NCBI GenBank assembly: GCA_016786465.1
Contig: JAEUWC010000016.1
Span: 1-64,000 of the forward strand
Source: Bdellovibrionales bacterium
GTDB taxonomy: Bacteria; Bdellovibrionota; UBA1018
Direction: 5' to 3'
Length of the DNA stretch: 64,000 nucleotides
Shown here: positions 53,783 through 62,349 of the stretch, piece by piece
How the letters are laid out: each line of letters starts with the position of its first letter
How positions within the stretch are numbered: position 1 is the stretch's first letter
Notes under the pieces: model-generated
Told to the model about the DNA's origin: nothing
Databases searched by the model: none
What the model saw: only the letters and a program-made list of their open reading frames with translations
Program-made: the position numbers and the translations under genes

Positions 53783-54811
53783 ATGCAAGACATTTATGCT
53801 GGATTTCAAAAGGTCGATTACGCAGAACCCCATATCGGTCGCGCAAAGCAGATGCTTCAAAAGTATCCCGAACTGAAGACGCTTTTTGGGAACACACCCA
53901 GCACGATGTTTCACATTCTACTTTTAGTCGGACTTCAGCTGACTTTGGCCTTCTTGCTGAAAGAACAACCGTGGTGGGCGATCTTGGGCGTAGCCTGGTT
54001 CGTCGGCGCACTTTTGAACCACGCTTGTTTCGTGATGATTCACGATGCGACTCATAACTTGGTTTTCAAGGGAACGATCGCAAATCGGTTCGCAGGAATG
54101 GTGGCGAACCTTCCGATTATTTTTCCCGTTTCTCAGGGTTTCCGAACCTTCCACCTTTTGCACCACCGCTACCAAGGTGAATTTGATCGCGATGCTGATC
54201 TTTCCGGACCGACTGAAGCCAAGGTCGTTGGAAATTCCACAGTGATGAAAATCCTTTGGCTTCTTTTCTTTTTTGTCATCGAAGGCGTCGTTCGCCCCGC
54301 CCGTTTGAAAAACGTGAAAGTGGTCGATTCTTGGGCCCTGGTCAACGTCACAACCCAAGTTCTTTTCACCGCCGCGGTCGCGTACACTTTGGGCTGGAGT
54401 GCTGTCGGTTACCTGGTGCTTTCAGCTCTTTTCTCGGTGGGATTGCACCCTGTCGGAGCCCGTTGGATCCAAGAGCACTACACGACTTACGGAAACCAAG
54501 AGACCTATTCTTACTATGGTCCTTTGAACTACACCTGTTACAACGTCGGCTATCATAACGAACACCACGATTTGATGATGGTGCCTTGGTCGAAACTGCC
54601 CAAGGTTAAGGCGATGGCGCCCGAATTTTACAACAGCCTTCACAGCTATCAGTCCTGGACTGCTCTTCTTTTCAAGTTCCTTTTTTCAAAGGACCTGACT
54701 TTGTATTCGCGCGTCGTTCGTCCAAGCCGCGAAGAAAGAAGTTCAATCGCAGCGACGGCCGTGAAAATGGCTCAGGCTGAAAAGGTCGAAGACCGCATCG
54801 CCATCGTTTGA
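53783..54811 (+). CDS. Sphingolipid Delta4-desaturase (DES1/DEGS-like)
   Basis: 342 residues. Histidine boxes: MIHDATHNL (HDATH), FHLLHHRYQG (HLLHH) and VGYHNEHHDL (HNEHH). Segments QEHYTTYGNQETYSYYGPLNYTCYN and VPWSKLPKVKAMAPEFYNSL resemble the eukaryotic DES1 family strikingly, including ETYSYYGPLN. DES1 places a 4,5-trans double bond in dihydroceramide. The start (MQDIYAGFQKVDYAEPHIGRAKQML) fits the family. Several TM segments are present. It should act on a ceramide-type lipid in the inner membrane, provided the cell makes sphingoid bases; no serine palmitoyltransferase lies in this window. Convergent with a hotdog thioesterase gene (10-nt gap). Confidence 0.9.
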   Translation: MQDIYAGFQKVDYAEPHIGRAKQMLQKYPELKTLFGNTPSTMFHILLLVGLQLTLAFLLKEQPWWAILGVAWFVGALLNHACFVMIHDATHNLVFKGTIANRFAGMVANLPIIFPVSQGFRTFHLLHHRYQGEFDRDADLSGPTEAKVVGNSTVMKILWLLFFFVIEGVVRPARLKNVKVVDSWALVNVTTQVLFTAAVAYTLGWSAVGYLVLSALFSVGLHPVGARWIQEHYTTYGNQETYSYYGPLNYTCYNVGYHNEHHDLMMVPWSKLPKVKAMAPEFYNSLHSYQSWTALLFKFLFSKDLTLYSRVVRPSREERSSIAATAVKMAQAEKVEDRIAIV

Positions 54812-54821
54812 TACGGCGGCT

Positions 54822-55325
54822 TTAGAAAGCTTGTGGCAGCTCGCGTGCCCGTTTCTTCAAGTAAACCGTGTTGCTGACTTCGGCAATCAAGGTTCCCTTA
54901 CGGTCGCGGTAGTCAAAGCGAAAAGTGTGCGTAGCCTTTTGATAGGTTTCGATCTGCTTTCGAATTTCTTTGATGTCTTCATCGGTGATTTCAATTTTCA
55001 TGAAAACGCGCGATCGGGCGGGCTTTTTAAACTCGACGCTGCAGACCTTGCTCCAAACATCTAGGTCTCCGATGATTCTTCCGCACATCAGTGCAGGAAA
55101 TGGATCAGCTGCGGCGCAAAGGTGCCCTCCAAACATCGTTCCGTGAAGGTTCTTGGAATACCAACGAAGCGGAAGGCTGGCGACTAAGGTTCGATAATCC
55201 CGGGTGATACTTTCGATCCGGACGCCCATAAACCAAAAAGGCGGATAATATTCGATCAACCAAAATGGGATATCCAGGTGGTATCGACCTCGCAAAAAGC
55301 GCAGCACTTTCAAGAAGATGGCCAT
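54822..55325 (-). CDS. Hotdog-fold protein (DUF4442/PaaI-like thioesterase)
   Basis: 167 residues, no signal peptide. NLHGTMFGGHLCAAADPFPALM is the helix-containing segment of hotdog thioesterases, followed by the strands VCSVEFKKPARSRVFMKIEIT and HTFRFDYRDRKGTLIAEVSNTVYLKK. The family hydrolyses acyl-CoA thioesters; substrate not known. The first 45 residues (KVLRFLRGRYHLDIPFWLIEYYPPFWFM) are aromatic-rich. It is convergent with the DES1-like gene, so a link to lipid metabolism is plausible. Confidence 0.8.
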   Translation of the reverse strand: MAIFLKVLRFLRGRYHLDIPFWLIEYYPPFWFMGVRIESITRDYRTLVASLPLRWYSKNLHGTMFGGHLCAAADPFPALMCGRIIGDLDVWSKVCSVEFKKPARSRVFMKIEITDEDIKEIRKQIETYQKATHTFRFDYRDRKGTLIAEVSNTVYLKKRARELPQAF

Positions 55326-55415
55326 GTGTTTTCATCATGCCAAAGGTTCTTTCACTAGGCAATTAATGACCGTTTAGAAAACCCAAACTCACACCGAAGC
55401 GTTCTTTGCGAGGTG

Positions 55416-55664
55416 ATGAAAGTGAACCGCGAACTTGAAAACGACAACGAAGAAGAAATGAACCAGAAGTTTGCGTCCGAAACATTCACTGAATTTTTCG
55501 GAAAGGCCGAGGAAATGATCAAGCGCCACAACCACTGCGTGATCTGCCAGGCCCGACTTCACTTCACGCATTTGACTGACTTTCACCGAAATTTAACTGA
55601 AGAATCCGCTCGCTGCCCCGAATGTGGAAACAAGGCGCGACGCATCCTTCATCGACTTCAATAG
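55416..55664 (+). CDS. Small zinc-ribbon-like protein
   Basis: 82 residues from the ATG at 55416 (a GTG lies one codon upstream). Two CxxC pairs, CVIC (about 43-46) and CPEC (about 70-73), suggest a single zinc site. The N-terminus is acidic and helical (MKVNRELENDNEEEMNQKF). No named family; a role in nucleic acid or protein binding is possible. Confidence 0.65.
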   Translation: MKVNRELENDNEEEMNQKFASETFTEFFGKAEEMIKRHNHCVICQARLHFTHLTDFHRNLTEESARCPECGNKARRILHRLQ

Positions 55665-55731
55665 GTTAGCTTGGGCAAATCTTGCCCATTCTCTACTCGC
55701 CCGAAGCGGCAGCATCCGGTATATACCGACC

Positions 55732-56136
55732 ATGCTTCAAGCTTCGGGCGATTCCCCCTTTAAAGACTTTCTCCCTGATCCCACCTGGATCATCGTCGAA
55801 TCTCCAAGCGCTGTTGCCCCTTCCTTAAGAAAACTGAAGGTCGCTTTTGTGGGAGCACCCCTGACCGATTCAGCGGTGCAGGAACTTTTCTTGAAATTAA
55901 CCCAGGCCATGGGCTTAAGCCCGGACGACTTTACTTGGATCGATCCGACCGCGGGCCCCGCTGAAAAGATTCTGGAACTTCAGCCGCTTACCATCGTGGT
56001 GATGGATGAAAGCCTCGAGCTTGCGGGTTCCGTCCGCACCCTGCATCCTTCCCAGATTCTTCGCTCGGCAGATCCTGCGCGGGAAAAAAGAAAAGTTTGG
56101 AATGACCTACAACCCATCATTCAACGGATTAAATAA
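55732..56136 (+). CDS. Hypothetical protein upstream of nfeD
   Basis: 134 residues from the ATG at 55732 (MLQASGDSPFKDF); the frame is open to 55624 but overlaps the zinc-ribbon gene. It is soluble and probably alpha/beta (WIIVESPSAVAPSLRKLKVAFVGAP, QPLTIVVMDESLEL). No family recognised. The stop codon directly abuts the nfeD start, so the two are coupled and it may take part in the same process. Confidence 0.65.
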   Translation: MLQASGDSPFKDFLPDPTWIIVESPSAVAPSLRKLKVAFVGAPLTDSAVQELFLKLTQAMGLSPDDFTWIDPTAGPAEKILELQPLTIVVMDESLELAGSVRTLHPSQILRSADPAREKRKVWNDLQPIIQRIK

Positions 56137-57414
56137 ATGACCGCGATCCGCCTGGCTTTGGGGCTCTTTCTTTTGACAACCGCGGTTCAGGCCCAAGACG
56201 ATTGGGTCATGAAGATCGCAATCAAAGGAACGATCAACACCGGAACTTTAGATTTTCTGAAGTACGCACTGAAACAGTCACGCGAACAAAGGGCCAAGGC
56301 CTTGCTCGTGGAACTGGATACTCCGGGTGGACTAGTGGCATCCGTGAAAGAAATGGCCCAAGTCATTGACGCTTCTGAAATTCCAGTCGTGGTTCACGTG
56401 GTTCCAACAGGGGCGGCAGCGACTTCAGCGGGCGCCCTTCTGACTTTGGCCGCGCACCACGCCTTCATGGCTGAAGGAACCCACATCGGCGCGGCCCATC
56501 CGGTCGATTCTAGCGGAAAGGACATTCCCGGCGCCATGGGCGAAAAAGCGACCCAAGACACTGCGGCATTTGCGCGGGGGTTGGCTGAAAAGCGAAAGCG
56601 GAGCATCCCGTTTTCAGAGGCCATGGTTCGGGATTCGAAAAGTTTTTCAGCACAAGAAGCAATGAAGAATGGCTTAATCGACGGGTTGACGGCAAACACC
56701 GACGAAATTCTTCGCTTCTTGGAAGGAAAAAAGGAGATTTCAAACGCGGCCCAAACCCGGGTTGTGTCCCAGACGATGCCGCTTGCGCAGCGGATTCTTC
56801 AGTTTTTAGGCGACCCAAATATCGCCGGAATCTTGCTCTCCTTAGCGATGGCCTGCATCTATATTGAACTTTCGGCTCCTGGTGTTTCCTTGCCCGGAAT
56901 CGTCGGTGTGATTTCTTTGATCCTTTCTTTCATGAGCTTTCAGATGCTTCCCGTTCGAACCGGCGGCCTGATTCTTTTGGGCTTAGGGATCATCTTCTTT
57001 CTGGCCGAAGCACTGGTCACTTCGCACGGACTTTTGGCCGCCGGCGGCGCCGTTTCTTTTGTGCTGGGACTGATCTGGGTCGTCGACCCCGCCCAATCCG
57101 ACTGGGTCATCAGCCCGCAGGTTTGGATCCCTATTGGCCTGATCCTTTTTTCTGTCGCTGCGGGTTTTGGTTGGCTGGCTGGCCGCGCGAAAAAACTAAG
57201 CCTTCAGGCAAGGCAGAAAATCGGTGGCGGGGACGACTTGGGGGTTTTGGGTTACAACGCTGTTGTCGAAATCATCGAAGGCGACGGAAAATCGGGGCGC
57301 GTCCACGTACGCGGAGAATCTTGGGAATTTGATTCGGAAGTGCCCGTTCAGCCCGGACAAGCGGTTCGGATCACCGGCCAAAAAGGCTTTCGACTTCAAG
57401 TTTTGCCCAAATAG
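56137..57414 (+). CDS. NfeD family membrane protease-like protein
   Basis: 425 residues with a signal peptide (ending AVQAQ). The N-terminal ClpP-class serine-protease domain has KALLVELDTPGG (residues about 56-67), TGAAATSAGALLTLAAH with the candidate Ser nucleophile, and ALGHIG-type motif GTHIGAAHPVDSSG. Four or more TM segments follow (about 225-345), then the OB-fold NfeD domain GDDLGVLGYNAVVEI to the end. The family works with slipins, cleaving their C-terminus in archaea. Here it is not next to the slipin gene. Starts at the codon after the upstream stop. Confidence 0.9.
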   Translation: MTAIRLALGLFLLTTAVQAQDDWVMKIAIKGTINTGTLDFLKYALKQSREQRAKALLVELDTPGGLVASVKEMAQVIDASEIPVVVHVVPTGAAATSAGALLTLAAHHAFMAEGTHIGAAHPVDSSGKDIPGAMGEKATQDTAAFARGLAEKRKRSIPFSEAMVRDSKSFSAQEAMKNGLIDGLTANTDEILRFLEGKKEISNAAQTRVVSQTMPLAQRILQFLGDPNIAGILLSLAMACIYIELSAPGVSLPGIVGVISLILSFMSFQMLPVRTGGLILLGLGIIFFLAEALVTSHGLLAAGGAVSFVLGLIWVVDPAQSDWVISPQVWIPIGLILFSVAAGFGWLAGRAKKLSLQARQKIGGGDDLGVLGYNAVVEIIEGDGKSGRVHVRGESWEFDSEVPVQPGQAVRITGQKGFRLQVLPK

Positions 57415-57417
57415 TTT

Positions 57418-59034
57418 CTAAAGCTCAAAAGCGCCCACATCCGGGGTCGTCGTCGATCGCAGATTTTTCAAAAAGTCATCGGTCAGTTTCGTGGGAAAAG
57501 CAGTTCCCGTGTTCTGCGCGGGCGAACTTGGAAGAATTTGGAAATTTCCATTGGCGGCGTCCGCAAAAAAAGCGCCAGCAAGGGTGGGCAAGAAAATATT
57601 ACTGGTCGGTGCGTAACACGAAAAATTGTTTCCATTTGCGCCACGATCCGACGCATAACCGGCCGACAGGTTGTTCGCAATCACGACCCCACTTGTGACG
57701 GTGTTGTTGCAAAAAAGATAGATCGATTCGTTCACGCTACCGACCAGGGTGTTATTGTAAAATTCGGTCGGACCCGTGACCATCGAAAGATTGACATCCG
57801 TGTTTCTCAAAAACTGAATTCCGTTTGCAGCGCCGATCACCACGTTATTTGCGTACAAACTGTCGCCCAAACCCTGATGGGTTAATCCGGCACCATATGG
57901 GTTTGTATTTTCCAACCAGTTTCTTAGAACTGTAGCTTTCGTACCCGGATTCACCATGATTCCACCTGTATGCCCCCAGGCGTTCAAGGTCGCCCATTCC
58001 TTAATCACATTGTCCGCGATCAAGCATCCAGTGATGGCCCCCGCTACCTGAATGGCGTCTCGGCCTAATCGTTCAAGGCGGTTTTTTTCAACCCAACAAC
58101 CGTCGACATCGGCTTCTATCAGGGTGTCCATCACACTGTCGCCGTTACAATCGTAATTCTTGAACCCTGGATTGTAGCCACGCCCCGAAACTAGACCGTG
58201 GTGCGATTGTCCAATATAGAAGCCTTCGCCGTTTACGTCGTGAACGAAGTTGTCGTGAATTTTTACGTTAAGAATCGTGAAGCTTCCACGTTGGTAGTTG
58301 CTACAGGTCGGATAACTTCGAAAAGCGATTCCGGCGTATCCATTATTCGGATTTGGCCCAGATCCCGTCACCTCCACGTGATCGATTTCAACGTCGGAAG
58401 TTCCGGCGCTTAAATCCAAGTGACTTGATCCGCTACCCGCTTGACCGACATAAATTCCGTATTCGTACGCAGGGTCACCCGTGCCGGTCAGACGCAAGTA
58501 GCGACTTCCGTCAATCCGAAACGGGACGTTCGTCGTGGACGAAACTTTGACCTGTCCCCCGCAATTGATCAGAGTCGCCGGCTGACCCGCGGCGGCTTTC
58601 ACTTTATTAAATCCAATTCCACTGGTGTACGAACCTGCACGGATGCAAACCATCTTATTGTCATAGTAGCCTGCCGACTTTGAAGTGCCGTCTTCCCAAA
58701 TGGATCCACTTCCTGAACCCAAGATCAAGTCACAGGCCCCGCCAGCTGACTTCAGGGTGCACGCGACTGCGCTCGCACTAGCAGAAGGTGACGGCGATGG
58801 AGAAATCGAAGTCGACGGAGACGGAGACGGAGACGGAGACGGAGACGGCGATGGCGAAGGGGTCGCGCTGGGTGACGCCGAAGGTGATGGCACCACCGAC
58901 GGACTTGGACTTGCCCCAGTCTGCTGGCCGGTCACAGTCGCATTTTTGGATACCTTGAAATCGGGACGACAGCCCACCAGGACCAGTCCCATCAAGGGAA
59001 CTAGCCACCTAGTGAACGAAAGCACCATGGTCAT
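57418..59034 (-). CDS. Parallel beta-helix lipoprotein (paralogue 1)
   Basis: 538 residues; start ATG at 59034 (another ATG at 59028). Lipoprotein signal: VPLMGLVLVGC, with the lipidated Cys near residue 22 followed by RPDFKV. A Ser/Pro linker (residues about 40-90) comes next, coded partly by five copies of GACGGA-type hexamer. The rest is a right-handed parallel beta-helix (pectate-lyase-like rungs with repeated NNxI, EIDHVEVTGSG, NVKIHDNFVHDVNGEGFYIG). Probably surface-exposed and carbohydrate-binding; enzymatic activity is unknown. It is paralogous to the gene upstream, and the two overlap by 26 nt. Confidence 0.85.
   Translation of the reverse strand: MTMVLSFTRWLVPLMGLVLVGCRPDFKVSKNATVTGQQTGASPSPSVVPSPSASPSATPSPSPSPSPSPSPSPSTSISPSPSPSASASAVACTLKSAGGACDLILGSGSGSIWEDGTSKSAGYYDNKMVCIRAGSYTSGIGFNKVKAAAGQPATLINCGGQVKVSSTTNVPFRIDGSRYLRLTGTGDPAYEYGIYVGQAGSGSSHLDLSAGTSDVEIDHVEVTGSGPNPNNGYAGIAFRSYPTCSNYQRGSFTILNVKIHDNFVHDVNGEGFYIGQSHHGLVSGRGYNPGFKNYDCNGDSVMDTLIEADVDGCWVEKNRLERLGRDAIQVAGAITGCLIADNVIKEWATLNAWGHTGGIMVNPGTKATVLRNWLENTNPYGAGLTHQGLGDSLYANNVVIGAANGIQFLRNTDVNLSMVTGPTEFYNNTLVGSVNESIYLFCNNTVTSGVVIANNLSAGYASDRGANGNNFSCYAPTSNIFLPTLAGAFFADAANGNFQILPSSPAQNTGTAFPTKLTDDFLKNLRSTTTPDVGAFEL
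58814..58843. repeat. Hexamer repeat in the Ser/Pro linker (5 x GACGGA)
   Basis: Five tandem copies of GACGGA (plus strand), a sixth degenerate copy follows. On the minus strand this codes alternating Ser-Pro. Because 6 is a multiple of 3 the copy number can change without a frameshift, altering linker length in the beta-helix lipoprotein. Confidence 0.85.
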
Positions 59035-60706
59035 ACTGCCCTGTTCTGTTATTTCCGTCGTAGTCCTTATCCACGGTTCCTAACAAAGATTGGCCCGTAT
59101 TTGCAGCCGGGCTATTCGGAAGAAGGTGAAAATCCAGGTTTGCAGGATCGACAAACTTTGCAGCCGCCTGACTTGCATTCAAGTAGTTGGTTTGCGTGTA
59201 ATTTCCGATACACGAAATATTCGGACCTGTTCCCGTGTAGTACTGGGTTCCGTAGCCTGCGAAAATATTGTTTGTGAAATGAACCTGACCCAGACGCGTG
59301 CAATAGACGCTGATCGCTTCAGCTTCGATATTTGCGAAAGTGTTGTGATAGAAATAGGCGTGCCCCTGAGGCAGTCCCGCGACAATATCGGACTGACTTA
59401 AAAGCGCAACTCCCACACGAACGCCGGCGATCACGTTGTTGAGATAAGTCGTTCCATCCAGGCCCCCATGCTTAATACCTTGGGTGCGGTAAGCGACGTC
59501 GGCCGAAACCCAGTTTCGTTCAACCCAGCCCTTGGATCCCCCGCCAACTTGAATTCCGGTCGAGTGACTTTCGTCTCCGTTCAATCCAAAATTTCGGATG
59601 ATGTTATTTTTTACGACCAGTCCATCGACCACTCCACCGGCCTGAAATGCGTCGTTCCCGGTGTTTTCAATGATGTTATTTTCGACCACGACGTTTCGCC
59701 CACTGGCCTCGTAGTACTGAGGACAGTTTGGGAATCCGATCGAGAATCCCGTGGCAGGTACAAATCCCCAGTGGGAAGGTCCTAAGTACAGACCCTCTAA
59801 ACGAACCTCGTGAATGTAGTTATGATGAATCTTGATATTCTTCATTTCCCAGGTGTTGTACGCCCACTTACCGTCCGAACACCGCGGGTAGGTTTCAGCG
59901 GCAATTCCTAATCCACCTGACATCAAAGGCTTACCTTGGGCATCCCAAGTCAGCGGGACCCCGGCGACTTCGACGTGGTCAATTTCCGCATCCGAAGATC
60001 CGGGTTGAACAACAACGCCGTGACCTGATGCTTGAAGGGCCGGAGCCACGATCGTCTGTTGAACAAAGATTCCGTATTCGTGAGCCGACGATCCGGTTCC
60101 CGTCAAATGCACGTAACTGGATTGTTCAAAACTAATGACCGGACCATTAGTGTTCTTCTTAAATTCGACTTTGCCACCACAGTTTGTGACGGTGACGGGA
60201 CGATTCTCTTCGCCTCCCGTTTGGTACATCCAAAAATAAAGATAGGGTTGCGCACGCGAAGGAATACAAAGTTTCTTCCCCGCATAGAAGGTCGCACCAA
60301 TACTGCGCCCGTCTAGGTTAAATGCCCCGCTTGAATTCGGCGAAAGGATCACGTCGCAACCCGTTCCCGGTGCGACCGTACAAGCCAAGGTCGAAGAAGT
60401 CGGGCTCGGTGACGGAGAAGTGCTGGGTGAAGCACTCGGTGTGGCCGAAGCGCTGGGTGAAGCACTCGGTGTAGCCGAAGCGCTGGGTGAAGCACTCGGT
60501 GTAGCCGAAGCGCTGGGTGAAGCGCTCGGTGTTACGGACGGGCTTGGGCTTGCGGATGGCGACGCTGAAGCCGACGCTGCTGGCTCTCGTTCAGAACGCG
60601 CGATCTTGAAATCGGGCTTGAAGCACGCGCTCAACCCGCCTGTCAAAATTGCAGAAGTCGAAAGAACCCAAAAACCGCGGATTCCGCGTCCCCGGAAGTA
60701 CCCCAT
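59009..60706 (-). CDS. Parallel beta-helix lipoprotein (paralogue 2)
   Basis: 565 residues; ATG at 60706 with AGGGGA about 8-13 nt upstream. Lipoprotein signal: STSAILTGGLSAC, with the Cys near residue 28, then FKPDFKI, a PDFK motif shared with paralogue 1. A Ser/Pro/Ala linker (residues about 45-105) carries four 30-bp repeats at the DNA level. The C-terminal part is a right-handed beta-helix with rungs such as NNIIENTGNDAFQAGG, EIDHVEVAGVP, NIKIHHNYIHEVRLEGLYLG and NNIFAGYGTQYYTG. It likely binds or cleaves a polysaccharide at the surface; no catalytic set can be assigned by eye. It overlaps the start of paralogue 1 by 26 nt. Confidence 0.85.
   Translation of the reverse strand: MGYFRGRGIRGFWVLSTSAILTGGLSACFKPDFKIARSEREPAASASASPSASPSPSVTPSASPSASATPSASPSASATPSASPSASATPSASPSTSPSPSPTSSTLACTVAPGTGCDVILSPNSSGAFNLDGRSIGATFYAGKKLCIPSRAQPYLYFWMYQTGGEENRPVTVTNCGGKVEFKKNTNGPVISFEQSSYVHLTGTGSSAHEYGIFVQQTIVAPALQASGHGVVVQPGSSDAEIDHVEVAGVPLTWDAQGKPLMSGGLGIAAETYPRCSDGKWAYNTWEMKNIKIHHNYIHEVRLEGLYLGPSHWGFVPATGFSIGFPNCPQYYEASGRNVVVENNIIENTGNDAFQAGGVVDGLVVKNNIIRNFGLNGDESHSTGIQVGGGSKGWVERNWVSADVAYRTQGIKHGGLDGTTYLNNVIAGVRVGVALLSQSDIVAGLPQGHAYFYHNTFANIEAEAISVYCTRLGQVHFTNNIFAGYGTQYYTGTGPNISCIGNYTQTNYLNASQAAAKFVDPANLDFHLLPNSPAANTGQSLLGTVDKDYDGNNRTGQYDHGAFVH
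60421..60540. repeat. Four 30-bp minisatellite repeats in the linker of beta-helix paralogue 2
   Basis: Near-identical 30-bp units start at 60421, 60451, 60481 and 60511; the fourth diverges at its end. They encode the Pro/Ser/Ala linker PSASATPSAS. Thirty is a multiple of 3, so copy number changes only linker length. Confidence 0.9.
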
Positions 60707-60727
60707 AAAACATTTCCCCTACAGTTC

Positions 60728-60736
60728 ATTCTACCA
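60728..60736 (-). promoter_or_regulatory. Candidate extended -10 promoter for beta-helix lipoprotein
   Basis: On the minus strand the sequence reads TGGTAGAAT, an extended -10 (TGn-TAGAAT) lying 21 nt before the ATG at 60706 and leaving room for the AGGGGA ribosome binding site. The -35 match (TTCTTT, 16-17 nt away) is poor. Confidence 0.3.
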
Positions 60737-60810
60737 CCCTGAAATCGCGAAAGAACTGTGTCAGGTAGGACACGGAAATGCCTTGGATCTAATAAAGCGC
60801 AGAAGCTAGC

Positions 60811-62349
60811 CTAATGACTTTTTGAGCCTGGGCGGGTCCTAAAGCAAAAACCCCCTATAAAGGTAACGGCTGTTCCCGCCAAAATTCTCCATGGAAAAGC
60901 TAAAACCGGAACCCAGCTGGGCAAAGGAATTCCAGGGGGCCCCGTTAAAAGAAAAACCGTGATGATCGAAACCGAAACGGCCAGCCCGTTCCAACGATCG
61001 GATCCGCGATTCCGGGTCAGCATGGCCAAAAGAAAAACGCCCAACACACCTCCGTAGGTGTATCCAAAAACACCGATCGCAATTGGGATGATTCTGGAAT
61101 CGGGAATCCAAACCACAAAGCCCGCCGTAATGATCGCAACCACCAGCAAAATTCCTGAAATCGCCAGGGTCGCTACCCTTGCCGCCCGAACACTGGTGGT
61201 GTCGCTGTGAAAATCACGAACATAACTGGTCGCAAGCGCATTCAAAGCAGCGCTCAGCGATCCCATTGCAGTAGCCAACACCCCTGCGATCACTAGCCCG
61301 CGCAAAACCGGCGGCAAGCCAAACAAAATAAAGTGCGAAAAAACTTCGTTGGATTTCACCGGAAGGCTGGGGTCCGGAAATTTCTGATAAAAAACCCAAA
61401 GCAAAATTCCCAGTGCCGAAAAAACAAAGACAATCGGGATGTCCGCAATTCCTGAAACGATCAGGGACCAGCGCGAACGTTGAACATCCTTTGCCGTCAG
61501 CATCCGTTGAACCATGTCTTGATCGGTGCCATGGGTTGCCAGCGTCGTGAAAGTCGAACCAAAAATCGCAGCACCGACCGTGTACTTCGAAAGAAGAAAT
61601 TCTCTCCAGTCACTTGGGCCAAAATCCAGAAACGGAACCTTGTCCCAGCCCCCCAAAACTTCGCCGGCGCCTGCCCAGCCCCCTGGAATCTTCGACAAAA
61701 GGAAAAAGAAAGTCGCAACCGAACTGAAGACCATCAATGAAGCCTGGATGGTGTCGGTCCAAATCACCGCACGAATCCCCCCCAGGGTGGTGTAGATCGC
61801 CGTCAATACAGTCATCACGGAAATCGCGACCGCGTAAAGTGCCCATTCTTCCTCGGCGCTGCCGTGGCCGCCTCTTAAGGCGCGAAACCCCACCGCAAGC
61901 AGAATCGCACCGATGTACAACCTAGTCCCGCTGGCCAAGGTTCGGGTGAAAAGAAAAAGTCCGCTTGAAAGTTTTCGCGTGCGTGGACCAAAGCGGATTT
62001 CAAGATATTCGTAGATCGAATAAACTCCGGCTTTGTAAAAAGGTTTCAAAAAAAGAAATGCGATGATGATCCGACCCAAGACCAAGCCAAAGGCCAGTTG
62101 CAAGTAGGTAAAGTTTCTTGAAGCAAAACTTTCTCCGGGGGTCCCCAAAAAAGTGCCCGCACTGGTTTCTGCGGCGATGATCGACGCGATGACTGCCCAA
62201 AGTGGCATCTGACGATCGGCCAAACTGAATTCGCTGAGCGTTTCTTTCTTTCCACGCCCCTGGGCTAGGCGCCTGTCTTTTAGACCCACCCAAAGAATCA
62301 AGCTGATGTAGCCCAACACGATCAGCCCATCGACCATTGTCCAAATCAT
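60811..62349 (-). CDS. Sodium:solute symporter family transporter
   Basis: 512 residues with about 13 TM segments. SSF features: SLADRQMPLWAVIASIIAAETSAGTFLGTPGESF near the N-terminus, where E-T-S-A-GT is the conserved unwound TM1 region, GRIIIAFLFLKPFYKAGVYSIYEYLEIRFG, and AIYTTLGGIRAVIWTDTIQ. The family takes up sugars, amino acids, vitamins or similar with Na+. It is not possible to name the substrate. It starts 4 nt inside the end of uvrC, so the two are coupled. Confidence 0.9.
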   Translation of the reverse strand: MIWTMVDGLIVLGYISLILWVGLKDRRLAQGRGKKETLSEFSLADRQMPLWAVIASIIAAETSAGTFLGTPGESFASRNFTYLQLAFGLVLGRIIIAFLFLKPFYKAGVYSIYEYLEIRFGPRTRKLSSGLFLFTRTLASGTRLYIGAILLAVGFRALRGGHGSAEEEWALYAVAISVMTVLTAIYTTLGGIRAVIWTDTIQASLMVFSSVATFFFLLSKIPGGWAGAGEVLGGWDKVPFLDFGPSDWREFLLSKYTVGAAIFGSTFTTLATHGTDQDMVQRMLTAKDVQRSRWSLIVSGIADIPIVFVFSALGILLWVFYQKFPDPSLPVKSNEVFSHFILFGLPPVLRGLVIAGVLATAMGSLSAALNALATSYVRDFHSDTTSVRAARVATLAISGILLVVAIITAGFVVWIPDSRIIPIAIGVFGYTYGGVLGVFLLAMLTRNRGSDRWNGLAVSVSIITVFLLTGPPGIPLPSWVPVLAFPWRILAGTAVTFIGGFCFRTRPGSKSH

